Shown one piece after another: positions 8,437 to 20,618 of a DNA stretch of 64,000 bases. Every line of letters starts with the position of its first letter. Position 1 is the first letter of the stretch. The stretch is taken from contig NZ_JONH01000002.1 in assembly GCF_000711795.1 (NCBI RefSeq), forward strand, positions 62,001 to 126,000, given 5' to 3'. A program made the position numbers and the translations under genes. The notes beneath the pieces were generated by a model. It did no database searches and had not been told where the DNA came from. It saw nothing but the letters and a program-made list of their open reading frames with translations. Source of the stretch: Vibrio pacinii DSM 19139 (GTDB lineage: Bacteria > Pseudomonadota > Gammaproteobacteria > Enterobacterales > Vibrionaceae).

Positions 8437-10350
8437 TTACAGTTTGAAACTGCCCACCATACGGTCAAGGCGTTCAGACAACTCTTTAAGCTCCGAGCTT
8501 GCCGCCGCGAGTTCTTCAGCTGTGCCGGTGGTAACCTCGTTGATAGCGTTGATCTCTTCAATATTTTGGTTGATGGTGTGCACCACCGTAGACTGCTCTT
8601 CGGTTGCAGTCGCAACTTGGGTATTGCGATCCGAAATATCGTGGATACGCTCTGAAATACGCACCAAGACTTCAACCGCCTCGTCGGAAGCCGATACCCC
8701 TTCACCGGTAACACTTTTACCCGCTTCCATCGCTGAAACGGCGTCTTTCGCGTCACCTTGAAGCTGGTTGATCATCTTCTGGATCTCTTCGGTTGAATCA
8801 GCGGTGCGACTGGCAAGGTTACGAACTTCATCGGCCACGACCGCAAAGCCGCGACCTTGCTCACCCGCGCGCGCCGCTTCAATGGCCGCGTTGAGTGCTA
8901 ACAAGTTGGTTTGCTCTGAAATGTCGCGAATAACATCAAGAATTGAACCAATTTCTTGAGTCGTCGAAGCTAATTGCTCAACCACTTGACCGGTATTTTC
9001 AATATCAACTGCCAAGCGACTGATCGCCTCTTTGGCTTTGCTGACCACATTTTGGCCATCTTGAGTGTTATCCGATGCCTGAGACGCGGTTTCTGCTGCT
9101 GTTGCAGCGTTGCTGGCAATCTCACTGATGGTGGCACCCATTTGGTTAATCGCAGCCACCACTTGGATGGTTTGGTCACGCTGAATCTGGCTGTTGTTGT
9201 ATGTAGTATGAGACTTGCTCGAGACGCCATCAGCTGCTGACTGCAAGGCACTACTGGTCGAAGCAACCTCTTTCATTGATTGATGAATTTTCTCAATAAA
9301 ACCGTTAAAGCCTTCAGACAATTGGCCTATTTCGTCTTGTCCTTTGATCTCAATGCGTTGTGACAAGTCACCATCACCTTTGCCTAAATCAGCAAAACGC
9401 TCGGCAATCGCTCGAATCGGACGTGCAATACCATTGGCAAGGAAGATGCCCATAATAATAAACAGCCCAGCGACCACGATCGTAGTGATCATCATCTGTT
9501 TTGCCACTTGGTTGAGTTCTGAGAAAACCTCATCAACCGGAATAACCCCAACAACAAACCAGTTCATCGAGGGAATATAGCTGCTTGCCACTAATACGTC
9601 TCGGCCTTCATACACAGCATCAATCAAGTTGAAATCTGACTTATCGAGTAAGGTAGACGTATTGCTGCCAAACAACTTGGACAGCGTTGATTTCGCTTTG
9701 CTGCTATCACGGTGAATTTGTACCTGCCCTTGGCCATCGGCCAAAAAGACAAAACCGGTCTCTTCAATTTGAAAACCATTCAGCAGGGCCACCATGTCAT
9801 CCATCGATTTTGATAAACCAGACATCGACATGCCATTGAGGTTTTGATAGTTGGTGAACATTTTTACATCGCCATTGGCTTCTTGGAAAATGCTCACTGA
9901 GGTCGCGTTGCCGGACTGTTTAAAACCAAAAAACCAGCCGTCTTGTTGTTGATTCAACTGACGTAAAAAGCCATTTTGGTTCCAGTAGTACGCGGTGTCT
10001 CGGTTGGCAACCGACGCATCATTCAGTTGGTACTGGGCACGCATATTATTAAGTTGCTTAATCAGACGCGCTTCAGCCTCTGGCGAAATAGTGGTGGTAT
10101 CGATGGCCTGCTTGATGAACTCGTTGTCGGCTAGTTGTTTAGCCGCCGCTAACAGCTGACGCACTTCATCGTCTATTTGACCACTGATTGAAGTAAGTGT
10201 GGCGGGCACTTCTAAGTTGATTAATCGATCTTCAAGCACCGTACGAGCCTGACGTTGAGCCATAACCCCAACGATGATGGTTGAGGCGAGTACCGCAAAG
10301 GTGATGCCTGCAACCACTTTCTGTTTTATGCTGATTGAATTCAGTTTCAT
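8437..10350 (-). CDS. Methyl-accepting chemotaxis protein with Cache-type sensor
   Basis: A 637-residue transmembrane chemoreceptor. Residues ~11-31 form TM1. Residues ~35-280 are a periplasmic sensor of Cache type ([44 protein letters not shown]). Residues ~286-306 form TM2, followed by a HAMP domain ([20 protein letters not shown]) and a long signalling coiled coil whose tip carries the conserved [20 protein letters not shown]. The C-terminus ends VGSFKL with no CheR-docking pentapeptide, so adaptation would rely on other receptors or direct binding. It is transcribed alone from a sigma-28-type promoter. The ligand is unknown; the family often senses amino acids or organic acids. Confidence 0.95.
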   Translation of the reverse strand: MKLNSISIKQKVVAGITFAVLASTIIVGVMAQRQARTVLEDRLINLEVPATLTSISGQIDDEVRQLLAAAKQLADNEFIKQAIDTTTISPEAEARLIKQLNNMRAQYQLNDASVANRDTAYYWNQNGFLRQLNQQQDGWFFGFKQSGNATSVSIFQEANGDVKMFTNYQNLNGMSMSGLSKSMDDMVALLNGFQIEETGFVFLADGQGQVQIHRDSSKAKSTLSKLFGSNTSTLLDKSDFNLIDAVYEGRDVLVASSYIPSMNWFVVGVIPVDEVFSELNQVAKQMMITTIVVAGLFIIMGIFLANGIARPIRAIAERFADLGKGDGDLSQRIEIKGQDEIGQLSEGFNGFIEKIHQSMKEVASTSSALQSAADGVSSKSHTTYNNSQIQRDQTIQVVAAINQMGATISEIASNAATAAETASQASDNTQDGQNVVSKAKEAISRLAVDIENTGQVVEQLASTTQEIGSILDVIRDISEQTNLLALNAAIEAARAGEQGRGFAVVADEVRNLASRTADSTEEIQKMINQLQGDAKDAVSAMEAGKSVTGEGVSASDEAVEVLVRISERIHDISDRNTQVATATEEQSTVVHTINQNIEEINAINEVTTGTAEELAAASSELKELSERLDRMVGSFKL

Positions 10351-10446
10351 TCTGTTTGCCTTTTCAAGCTTTTAGGTATTGTGTCAAAGATGGATTAACT
10401 CGCCTTAACCTGCAGCAAGTCTTCGAAGTTGTGCAATCCAACTGAT

Positions 10447-10473
10447 GTATCGGCACGGCCAATGATTTCTTAA
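10447..10473 (-). promoter_or_regulatory. Sigma-28 (FliA) promoter for the chemoreceptor
   Basis: On the minus strand TTAA, exactly 15 bases and then GCCGATAC fit the flagellar sigma-28 consensus TAAA-N15-GCCGATAA with two mismatches in total. It lies about 100 bases before the MCP start codon, on the right strand, as expected for a late flagellar/chemotaxis gene. Confidence 0.75.
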
Positions 10474-10726
10474 TGACATAATACAAATTTATTTATCGAC
10501 CGCTCCAATAACAAATAAAGGTCAAGAAAGCCAAGATTTCAACATTGAAGCATTGGATCTGCGATTTTTAACCCCATATTTTAACGTACTGAAATGATTG
10601 CACTTGTGTCGATGATGGCGAATATCGCTGACGATATTTACCGCAGTCTGACTTAAGCAAGGAAATGTGGGGGAACTTTTTGGTTCCTGATAGCCACTAA
10701 GTGAAAAAATGAGGAGAACGACAATC
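10474..10726. other. Intergenic region between the chemoreceptor promoter and the Bat operon
   Basis: No protein gene is visible. The divergent promoters of the chemoreceptor and the Bat operon must lie in the wider 10351-10726 gap. A 7-bp inverted repeat (AATATCG / CGATATT, 10621-10638, CTGA loop) sits about 90 bases before the MoxR start and could be an operator or leader hairpin. I cannot place a convincing housekeeping promoter for the operon. Confidence 0.4.
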
Positions 10727-11683
10727 ATGAATTCACAAGCTCTACAGCAACTGCGTGACTATCTTAATAGCCAGATTATTGGTCAGGGTGAGCTGGTGAA
10801 TCAATTGCTCGTCGCCCTGTTGGCCGATGGACATATTTTGGTTGAAGGGCCACCAGGGCTTGCCAAAACGCGCGCGGTTAAATCACTGGCCGATTGTATT
10901 GAAGGTGACTTTCACCGTATTCAGTTCACACCAGATTTGCTGCCCGCCGATTTAACCGGTACCGATATTTTCCGCCCCGAGAGTGGTGAATTTACCTTTC
11001 AAGCGGGCCCGATTTTCAACTCGCTGATCTTAGCCGATGAGATCAACCGCGCACCGGCAAAAGTGCAAGCGGCGATGCTTGAAGCCATGGCTGAAAAACA
11101 GATCACCGCTGGGCGTCAAACTTACCCATTGCCCGAGCTGTTTTTGGTGATGGCAACTCAAAACCCGATTGAGCAAGAGGGCACCTACCCGCTCCCAGAA
11201 GCGCAATTGGATCGCTTCTTACTTCACCTTGATGTCGATTACCCGGATGCACAAAGCGAACTCGACATTCTGCGCCTTAACCGTGGCGAAGCAAAAGGTC
11301 AGCAACACCAAACGCCGCCAGTACTCAGTCAAGAAGCGATCTTTGCGGCAAGGCAGTCTGCGCTCGATATTCATATGGCAGAAAGCATTGAGCAGTATAT
11401 TATTCGCATCGTTATGGCCACCCGCCAACCGCAGCAATACAGCCCAGAACTAGCGCAATGGTTAGAAATGGGTGTCAGTCCAAGAGCGACCATTGCACTG
11501 GATCGCTGTGCACGTGCATACGCATGGCTTGATGGGCGCGACTATGTGAGTCCTCAAGATGTTCAGGCGATGGCCTTTCCTGTGCTACGTCACCGTTTAC
11601 TGCTTAGCTATCATGCTCAAGCAGAGGGGATTAAGCCAAACCAAGTCATCACCAAACTGCTTTCGTTGGTAGGTAGCGCATAA
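10727..11683 (+). CDS. MoxR-family AAA+ ATPase
   Basis: A 318-residue cytoplasmic AAA+ ATPase. It shows Walker A (VEGPPGLAKT), Walker B (LILADEINRAP), sensor I (MATQNPIEQEGTYPLPEAQLDRF) and the C-terminal lid domain typical of MoxR proteins. These act as chaperones with von Willebrand factor A (VWA) partners, and here four genes for DUF58, DUF4381 and VWA proteins follow at once, making the usual Bat set. I start at 10727, where AGGAG precedes the ATG, rather than at an in-frame ATG at 10709 that lacks a site and lies before that AGGAG. First gene of the operon. Confidence 0.93.
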   Translation: MNSQALQQLRDYLNSQIIGQGELVNQLLVALLADGHILVEGPPGLAKTRAVKSLADCIEGDFHRIQFTPDLLPADLTGTDIFRPESGEFTFQAGPIFNSLILADEINRAPAKVQAAMLEAMAEKQITAGRQTYPLPELFLVMATQNPIEQEGTYPLPEAQLDRFLLHLDVDYPDAQSELDILRLNRGEAKGQQHQTPPVLSQEAIFAARQSALDIHMAESIEQYIIRIVMATRQPQQYSPELAQWLEMGVSPRATIALDRCARAYAWLDGRDYVSPQDVQAMAFPVLRHRLLLSYHAQAEGIKPNQVITKLLSLVGSA

Positions 11684-11684
11684 G

Positions 11685-12611
11685 ATGGGCGAAGTAGCGA
11701 GTGCCTTGCCGCCGCACAGTGACGGAGTCAACTTATCCCTTGATGAGTTGATCAATTATAAGCAGCAGTCCGTTCACTGGTTGCCGCCGGGAAAAAGCCT
11801 GTGGTCGCAAATGCTAGGGCAACATCATAGCCGTCAATTAGGCCGCGGGATGGACTTTAACGAAGTGCGTCAGTATCAAGCAGGAGACGATGTCCGAGCG
11901 ATTGACTGGCGTGTCACTGCGCGCACCGGAAAACCGCACACGAAACTGTTTTGTGAAGAGCGCGAAAAACCCATTGTGTTGCTGCTTGATCTCTCACCCA
12001 GTATGTATTTTGGCTCAACATTGATGTTTAAGTCAGTGCAAATGGCGCATATGGCAAGCTTAATTACTTGGCTAAGTGTCGCTCAACGGGATCGAATCGG
12101 CGCTGTCATCGATACTGGAACCAAGCGGATTGAGCTGAAACCGAGCGCCAGAACTCAAGGCGCGCTGACGCTGATTCAATCCTTGGTCAGCCAGCATAAC
12201 GAGGGCCTTAACGAGCACAGATCACAACTTCAACCCTTTAGTCACGGTTTACAATCGCTCAATCGACTCTGTCCAAAAGGGAGCGAGATCATTTTATTGA
12301 GCGATTTCTCTCGCTTTAACCAACAAGATGAGTCCACACTCAGCCGATTAAATCAGCATAACCAAGTCCGCATGGTTCAAATTACCGACCCACTGGAATT
12401 GGGCAATACCGATTTTCGAGGCAACGAGCTCGTGGCCAGTGAGCAAGGAAGCCATTGGCTTGATTTTGCCGCGAAGCAGACTCGACACGGTATCGCTCAA
12501 GCCTTTGAACAACAACAAACTTACCTAAAACAGCTGGCACTGAAAATGGGCATCTCGTTTTCAACTCTAAGCAGCGATATACCGCTAATAAAACAATTAC
12601 ACGGATTTTAA
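11685..12611 (+). CDS. DUF58 domain protein of the Bat operon
   Basis: A 308-residue protein with the DUF58 core 'FNEVRQYQAGDDVRAIDWRV', followed by a degenerate VWA fold beginning VLLLDLSPSMYFG, which keeps the D-x-S-x-S metal site. DUF58 proteins are regular partners of MoxR ATPases and may be substrates or adaptors. The gene begins two bases after the MoxR stop and ends two bases before the next start, so it is co-translated. No membrane segment is evident. Confidence 0.88.
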   Translation: MGEVASALPPHSDGVNLSLDELINYKQQSVHWLPPGKSLWSQMLGQHHSRQLGRGMDFNEVRQYQAGDDVRAIDWRVTARTGKPHTKLFCEEREKPIVLLLDLSPSMYFGSTLMFKSVQMAHMASLITWLSVAQRDRIGAVIDTGTKRIELKPSARTQGALTLIQSLVSQHNEGLNEHRSQLQPFSHGLQSLNRLCPKGSEIILLSDFSRFNQQDESTLSRLNQHNQVRMVQITDPLELGNTDFRGNELVASEQGSHWLDFAAKQTRHGIAQAFEQQQTYLKQLALKMGISFSTLSSDIPLIKQLHGF

Positions 12612-12613
12612 TT

Positions 12614-13087
12614 ATGAGCACAGAGAGTCAATCTTCATTTCTGCCCCTGAACGCACTTCACCTACCAGAGCCACCTGCGTGGTTACCTTTAGCCTGGGGA
12701 TGGTGGGCCTTGGTAGCTGGGGTTATTTTTACTGTGCTTATCATCGGCCTATTAGTCCGTTGGAATAAAAAACGCTTGGCACCGAAAAAAGCCGCCTTGC
12801 GTCTACTCGCTCGTGGTCAAAAACCGTCTGAGGCGATTGAGTTAGTTCGTCAGGCCGCACTGTGTTACTTCCCCCGCGAAGAGATCGCTCAGTTGACGGG
12901 CAAAGAGTGGTATGTCTTTCTTGATCGCCATCTCACCACACCGTGCTTTGTCGACAACTATGACCATTGGCAACACGCCTTATACAGTAAACAGCCAGTC
13001 AATAACGCAACTGAATTGGTGCAACATTGTAGTGATTGGGTCGAACAAGCACTACCACCGAAGAAAAGGAGAGTAAAACGTGGCTAA
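12614..13087 (+). CDS. DUF4381 membrane protein of the Bat operon
   Basis: A 157-residue protein. One membrane helix (WWALVAGVIFTVLIIGLLVRW, residues ~31-51) follows a proline-rich start (LHLPEPPAWLPLAWGWW, the DUF4381 hallmark), and a cytoplasmic domain of ~100 residues follows the helix. It overlaps the next gene by eight bases. The family occurs almost only in MoxR/VWA operons, and its biochemical role is unknown. Confidence 0.85.
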   Translation: MSTESQSSFLPLNALHLPEPPAWLPLAWGWWALVAGVIFTVLIIGLLVRWNKKRLAPKKAALRLLARGQKPSEAIELVRQAALCYFPREEIAQLTGKEWYVFLDRHLTTPCFVDNYDHWQHALYSKQPVNNATELVQHCSDWVEQALPPKKRRVKRG

Positions 13088-14040
13088 TCTTAGCTTCGTT
13101 TGGTGGTGGGCTTTTATTATGCTGCCACTGCCGATGATTATTTATCGTGTCACGCCGCCACTTAAAAAGGTGGCGAAAGTTCACCTTGCCTACGTACCGC
13201 AAAACGCTCAATTATCACTGCCGCGCCACCTAACGGTCAAAGTGCTGTCTGGTCTATTTTGGTTAGCGTTAGTGATAGCATGCGCCAGACCAGTTTGGTA
13301 TGGAGAACCCGTTACGACCCAGCCTAAACATCGAGATTTAATGCTGGTACTCGATTTGTCGTACTCAATGAGTCAACAAGATATGCGCCAAGGCGATGAC
13401 TATATTGATCGTCTGAGCGCAATGAAACACGTCGTAAGTGATTTTGCTCAGCAGCGCCAAGGCGATCGGCTTGGTTTAGTGTTGTTTGCTGACCACGCCT
13501 ATCTTCAGAGCCCGTTAACCTTAGATCGCGCCGCCATTTCAGAGCAAGTCGACAGCTTAGTGCTGCGCCTTATTGGCGATAAAACGGCCATTGGTGAAGG
13601 CATCGGGCTGGCGACCAAAACCTTCATCGACAGCGATGCTCCGCAAAGAGTCATGGTCTTACTCAGTGATGGGAGCAACACCTCTGGCGTGCTTGACCCT
13701 ATTGAAGCGGCCAAAATAGCCAACAAGTACAACGCCACCATCTACACCATCGGCGTTGGCGCAGGTGAGATGATGGTGAAAGAGTTTTTCATGACGCGTA
13801 AAGTCAATACCGCGCAAGATTTGGATGAGAAAAGCTTAATTGAGATCGCGAAGTTGACGGGCGGCCAGTATTTCCGCGCACGAAACGCCGATGAACTGGC
13901 CACAATCTACGACACCATTAATAGCCTAGAGCCGATTAGCCAAGCGACCCAAACTTGGCGTCCACAACAAGAGTGGTTTGGCCTAGCTTTGGCTATCGCA
14001 TTGATTTTATTAACCTCAATCGTGATCCTTAGGAGGAACA

Positions 14041-14048
<8 letters not shown>
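13080..14048 (+). CDS. VWA-domain membrane protein, BatA-like
   Basis: A 322-residue inner-membrane protein. An N-terminal aerotolerance-type region with two helices (residues ~5-20 and 55-72) precedes a VWA domain (~85-285) with an intact metal-ion-dependent adhesion site: LVLDLSYSMSQQD, a threonine in DKTAIGEGIG, and LLSDGSNTSG. A C-terminal helix (FGLALAIALILLTSIVIL) closes it. The start is GTG with AGGAG eight bases upstream, which fits the overlap with the preceding gene. It matches BatA of the Bacteroides aerotolerance operon. Function in vibrios is inferred to be envelope or stress related. Confidence 0.9.
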
Positions 14049-15908
<1,860 letters not shown>

Positions 15909-15915
<7 letters not shown>

Positions 15916-17546
15916 GCATGAAACTGCTCAAACGCTTCGCTGCCAGACTCCTTGCAGCCACACTATTTATCGTGAGCTCCCATACTTGGGCGACCACGGT
16001 TGTTGCCACAGTGAGCAAAAATAAGGTCGTCAAAAATGAAGTATTTCAACTGCGCATCGTGGTTGATAAGAAAGTCGCTTCAGACGCCATCGATCTAAGC
16101 TCACTCGAACAGAATTTTTATGTCGGCCGGCCGAGTTTTGGTAGCTCAGTCAATATCATCAATGGTGATCGAAATACGCGTAGTGAATGGAATATTAGTC
16201 TGGCCGCACAACGCTTAGGCGAGGCGACGATTCCGGCGTTTACTATTGATAATGCCCAATCACAGCCGATCACCATTCAAGTCACGATGGACAGTAACGA
16301 GCCTGTATTAAGCGATCTGGTTGAGCTACAAAGCCAACTTGAAAAACGCGAGCTTTACCCAAACGAAAGCACCACATTAACCACGCGCTTGATTGTCAAA
16401 ACCGACCCTCGCCGACTGCAAAACGCACGCATTGCCCCGCCGAGCGCCGATGGCGTATCACTCACCGCGCTAGGTGAGCCAAATCAATATCAAAGCGTTG
16501 TTGATGGTGTTGAAGTGACCGTCGTCGACCAAAACTATCGTGTCACTGCCGATAAAGTGGGTCAATATACGGTTCGTGGCATTGGCTTTACTGGCAACAT
16601 TATCTATGGCGACGATCGTCGTGGTACGACCAAACTCGTCTCTGCCAATACTCCAGCAGACACCTTTACCCTCACCGTGCTGCCAATACCTGAGCAATAT
16701 CAAGGCGAGTGGCTACCTGCAGCAAAACTTTCTCTTTCTCAACGTTGGCTCGATTCGGCAGGAAACAACATCAACCCGACCGATACGTATGATACGCGAG
16801 TCGGCGAGTCAATCAGTCGAGAAATTACGTTAGATATTAGTGGATTACCCGCTGAACGTTTTCCCGAGCTGGCGGCAGACTACTCCGATGCATTGCGCGT
16901 TTATCAGCAAAAGCCTCAGTTCAGTCAGCTTGCCGATGGCACGACACGTATGACGCTTAAACACGTGTTGCTCCCGCAAAAAACCGGTCAAATCGCGATG
17001 GACTCACTCACTCTAGATTGGTGGGATAGCGCGAATAAACAGCCGCAAACCGCACAGATAAACGGACTCAAGCTCAATGTCGCCGCAGGAAATGACGCCA
17101 ACATTGGCGCGCTTCTCCCTGCTATGCCAGCGACGCCACAAACCGAAACCGTGACGGTCTATCAAGCGGGTTTTTGGCCCTACTTAACGGCATTTTTTGC
17201 TTTGCTGTGGGTTGCAACGGTACTGCTTTACTTAAAGAAACCGTCTGCACATCGCGCCGTCACTGAGTTAGACCACACTCACGACGCCGATCCATCACTG
17301 ATCAATGCACTTAATCAACAAGATTTCGTGCGCGCAAACTTGCTACTCAACTCGTGGTTAGAAGCGCATCAACATCTGGATCCGGAACTACTCACCGAGA
17401 TCAAACAGCACATCGCGACCATGAACCAACATCGCTTTGGCGCTAAGCAGCAGCCGTGGCAAGCCAAACCGCTGATTAAGCTGATCAAACGTGGGGAACG
17501 AAGTAAACCGAAGCGTAAAAAAGACGCCACCCTTGCGCCATTATAA
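15909..17546 (+). CDS. BatD-family protein
   Basis: A 545-residue exported membrane protein. A signal peptide (MKLLKRFAARLLAATLFIVS, then SSHTWA) leads into Ig-like BatD domains that face the periplasm, with ELYPNESTTLTTRLIVKT as a typical family stretch. A helix near residues 418-440 (WPYLTAFFALLWVATVLLYL) anchors it, followed by a short basic cytoplasmic tail. An ATG nine bases inside the listed start (15918) would begin exactly at the signal peptide and is equally plausible. It is the last gene of the operon and overlaps its neighbour by seven bases. BatD is thought to act with the VWA proteins, but its molecular role is unknown. Confidence 0.9.
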
Positions 17547-17662
17547 AAAACGCTAAGGTCAATATCTTCTGCTGATAAGCTTACGGTAATCACTTGTGAA
17601 AAATTGGTTAGCCTTTATACCTGCTTACAATGCGCTCCCAATACATTTCTTTATGTCCTCCC

Positions 17663-17700
17663 ATCAAAAAATCGACCACCGTTTTCACGATGGTCGATTT
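17663..17700 (-). terminator. Terminator between batD and the collagenase gene
   Basis: A 10-bp perfect stem (AAATCGACCA / TGGTCGATTT), extended by partial pairing around a T-rich loop. On the minus strand it is followed by a run of six T's, so it ends the collagenase transcript, whose stop codon is 57 bases away. It may also stop the convergent Bat operon. Confidence 0.8.
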
Positions 17701-17756
17701 GCACACAATCGGCTCTTCAACGTTTTACTGATACTCTAAGATTATGTTGACTGTAA

Positions 17757-20222
17757 TTAGCGACAACTTTGCGTATCGAAATCAACTACGATTGCAGCGT
17801 TCTCGAACTCCCCTGAAATTTTTATATACCCCCAATAATTGCTTTGATAGTTGAGAGCAATACACTCTCCATTGCCTGCATTATTGGACCAACCGTGTAA
17901 GTTTGAACTTTCAGTATTTGGCCAACCATAATTGCTGTATTCAATCTTAAGATCACCCGTCCCATTCGCCGTAGTAATAAACATCGATTGATGTTCATTA
18001 ACTTCTGCAATGCTTAACCATATTTCTGATTGCGTTGCCAAACACTCTGGTACACCTGGGGTCAATCGCCCTGCGCTGATTTTACTTCTAACTGCACAGT
18101 CAGTCGGCAGGTTTATATTGTCTCCTTGCTGGCTAATCTCAATACTAACAACCACACTATCACTAGCTTCATCATCGTCTGTCACCATTAAACTGACCGT
18201 ATAAGTCCCCGCCTTGCTGAATTGATGGGTTGGGTTGGCCTGCGTACTTGTCGAACCGTCACCGAAGTCCCACAAATAGCTGACAATCTCTCCGTCTTGG
18301 TCTTTACTGTCTGCGCTGCTAAATGAAATGGTCTCATTAACTTTTGCCCCGCTCACTGCGGTTATACTTGCGATTGGTTGAAGATTACCTCCTCCATTCA
18401 CTAACTCTTGCTGCCACTGCTCAAATTCACTTTGATATTGAACCGCCCAACCGTTGATAATCGCTTTGTAATTTGTCCAATTACCACGACGAGTTTCGAC
18501 GAGCATTAGATTCACATCGTCTTGATGACGTTCAAACATGAATCTCACCGCTAAATAACCCCAACGATAGATTCGATCGACATCAAATCCGTCGTAGGTG
18601 GTTTCAAAGATCTCACCAAGTGTATATGTAGAGCCGTCGAGTATGGTTTCTAATGCACGTTGATTATTGTTCTCATTCGCGACATATTCAGCAACACCTT
18701 CACTCCACCAGACAACTTTCTCTGTTGGATGACTAAACCCACCATACATGTCAAACCTTCCATCTAAGTAATGGACGTATTCATGCTCTAAGTTCCATAC
18801 AAAGTGATCAGCATTAGCATACGAGGCTTCGTAAGCAATGAAATTAGGCATATTTCCCTGACTAGATGGAGTACCTTCTAAATACATACCACCGTTATTG
18901 GTATTTATATCAAAGATTGGCCCTGCGTATTTTCCGTAATCCGAACTTGAGTCGAAGATATTCACTTGTAGCTGAGTATTATGGTCATCCGCCACGGGTT
19001 GGTTACCCGTTTCGAGCACACCATGAAAATAGGTTTCTTCGTATCCCATTTTGTCGCAGGCGGCTTGGTGCTGAGCCGCTGTCATGCCTTGTGATAGAAT
19101 TCTAACCGTCGGGCTACAGATGTAATTTTGTGATAGTACGAGCTTTTTAAGATCGGTTTCAAAATTACAAATACCATAATCTGAACATTCGCCATAATAA
19201 CTTGTCGTATCAGCAGCCCCAAGCCAGATACTGTCACCGAATCCATACATTTCATATTGGCCAAATATCTTGGTTAGATTCTCCTTCACCACATTTTGAA
19301 AATCAGCACTTGGGTATTTGGATAGACGCCCCAACTCCCTACCAGCGTTTGCTGCCATAAATTCATCATCCGCCCCAATGGTGGATTGATTAAGGGCAAA
19401 ATCCCCTAGCGCTTTGGCTAATTCAGAGTGATTAGCAATAGTTGCAACAAACTCATTATTCCACTGCCCACCAAACAGCACCGTGAACACACCGTTCACC
19501 GCACCCCGCATATACCAGCTTTGCGCATACTCAGAGTTCCAGCGGGTTAACCATTGGGTTATTTCATTAAAGTACGCATGTTGTAGCCCAGCGCTGTCCA
19601 TGGTAATGATGACTTCATTTAATACAGCGCCATGACGATCATTGTTGTCGTAGAAGTGGCTATTGCTCACGAACGCATCTACCGCTTCTTTCACTGCAGG
19701 CTGCACCGAAGTCGTAAAATCAAGATTAGAGTTGTAAAACTCCGCATAGTAGCCAGCACGTAAATATAGGAACAGTGCTTCTAGGTCATCGCTCCCACCC
19801 CCTGCGTAGCCCGCCGCCAAAGTCGTCACATGCTTAGCCACATTGAACATATTAGTCGACTCAAACGCCAGTTCCTGCACTTGACTTTCCGCCGAAAACA
19901 GCTCGTTTACGCAGTTAGCCCCTTGCGTCGTAATCGCCGCTATCAGAGCGCTACTAGAGGAAGTCGCAAACGCTTCCACATCACATACCACCGCAACGCC
20001 TTCTGCTAAGGTTGAGGTTAATGCTCGCATTACGGGTTGAGGCTGTTGAAGTGTTTGTTTAGTTGGGGAATATTCAGGAGTCTGATTTTCCACACCATGC
20101 TCAAGTTTGTGATCATGCTGTAACGATCGGTCAAGCACTTGAGGTGTCGGTTGGCTTGCAGCATGTGCATTTGCGCTAATTAAAAAACTAGCCACTGCAA
20201 TTGATAATTTCTTAAGTTCCAT
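17757..20222 (-). CDS. Secreted microbial collagenase, peptidase family M9 (Vibrio type)
   Basis: An 821-residue secreted zinc protease. Residues 1-21 are a signal peptide (ending SANAHA). Residues ~85-600 form the M9 activator and peptidase region with the zinc motif HEYVH at 480-484 and a third ligand Glu508 in WWSEGVAEY. The 28-residue spacing between first histidine and glutamate matches what I recall for Vibrio harveyi collagenase. Residues ~617-697 form one PKD domain (YLWDFGDGS, AGTYTVSLMVTDDDE). Residues ~710-821 resemble a bacterial pre-peptidase C-terminal domain and may bind collagen. The enzyme would cut triple-helical collagen at X-Gly bonds. Peptide import, Xaa-Pro aminopeptidase and hydroxyproline genes follow nearby, so it is probably the first step of a collagen-utilisation pathway. 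Confidence 0.95.
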   Translation of the reverse strand: MELKKLSIAVASFLISANAHAASQPTPQVLDRSLQHDHKLEHGVENQTPEYSPTKQTLQQPQPVMRALTSTLAEGVAVVCDVEAFATSSSSALIAAITTQGANCVNELFSAESQVQELAFESTNMFNVAKHVTTLAAGYAGGGSDDLEALFLYLRAGYYAEFYNSNLDFTTSVQPAVKEAVDAFVSNSHFYDNNDRHGAVLNEVIITMDSAGLQHAYFNEITQWLTRWNSEYAQSWYMRGAVNGVFTVLFGGQWNNEFVATIANHSELAKALGDFALNQSTIGADDEFMAANAGRELGRLSKYPSADFQNVVKENLTKIFGQYEMYGFGDSIWLGAADTTSYYGECSDYGICNFETDLKKLVLSQNYICSPTVRILSQGMTAAQHQAACDKMGYEETYFHGVLETGNQPVADDHNTQLQVNIFDSSSDYGKYAGPIFDINTNNGGMYLEGTPSSQGNMPNFIAYEASYANADHFVWNLEHEYVHYLDGRFDMYGGFSHPTEKVVWWSEGVAEYVANENNNQRALETILDGSTYTLGEIFETTYDGFDVDRIYRWGYLAVRFMFERHQDDVNLMLVETRRGNWTNYKAIINGWAVQYQSEFEQWQQELVNGGGNLQPIASITAVSGAKVNETISFSSADSKDQDGEIVSYLWDFGDGSTSTQANPTHQFSKAGTYTVSLMVTDDDEASDSVVVSIEISQQGDNINLPTDCAVRSKISAGRLTPGVPECLATQSEIWLSIAEVNEHQSMFITTANGTGDLKIEYSNYGWPNTESSNLHGWSNNAGNGECIALNYQSNYWGYIKISGEFENAAIVVDFDTQSCR

Positions 20223-20497
20223 CTTAATTCTTCTATGTCAGATTGTTTCTAGATGCCGATATATTGATATCACGACTTGGCATCACCACCGCTCATCACA
20301 TTTGTAATAGCTGACTTCACTGTATGGATGGAAAACGCAGTAAGAAACAACTTGTTAACATTTAAATTATCAAGTATCAGAATGTAAGACTTCGGGTATT
20401 AATCGTTAGTTCGCACTAAAAGTAGTTTGCTAAGTGATTAAGGCTGAACTAGCGATAAACTATTGGTAAATAGCAAATTGATAAAATTAGCGTGCCA
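20223..20497. other. Collagenase upstream region
   Basis: No gene is visible. The stretch must hold the collagenase promoter and leader. A GATAT-ATTG-ATATC palindrome lies at 20258-20271, about 36 bases before the start codon. The operator core shared by the other hydroxyproline units (ATTGTATAMAAT) is not present, so collagenase may have its own regulator. The rest is A/T-rich with no recognisable element. Confidence 0.4.
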
Positions 20498-20548
20498 CAA
20501 AAATGAAAAGTGGTGAATAAGAATACTTGCGCAATTCTTATTCACCAC
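20495..20548 (-). terminator. Rho-independent terminator of the PotABC-like operon
   Basis: A perfect 15-bp inverted repeat (GTGGTGAATAAGAAT and its complement, 9-nt loop) is followed on the minus strand by TTTTCATTTTT. It lies about 70 bases after the stop of the last permease gene and separates that operon from the collagenase gene. Confidence 0.9.
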
Positions 20549-20618
20549 AACACGGGAAGATGTATTTACTCGAACTAACACCAAATCGCTTCAGGGCCCA
20601 TCAAGTCACAAGTATGAA

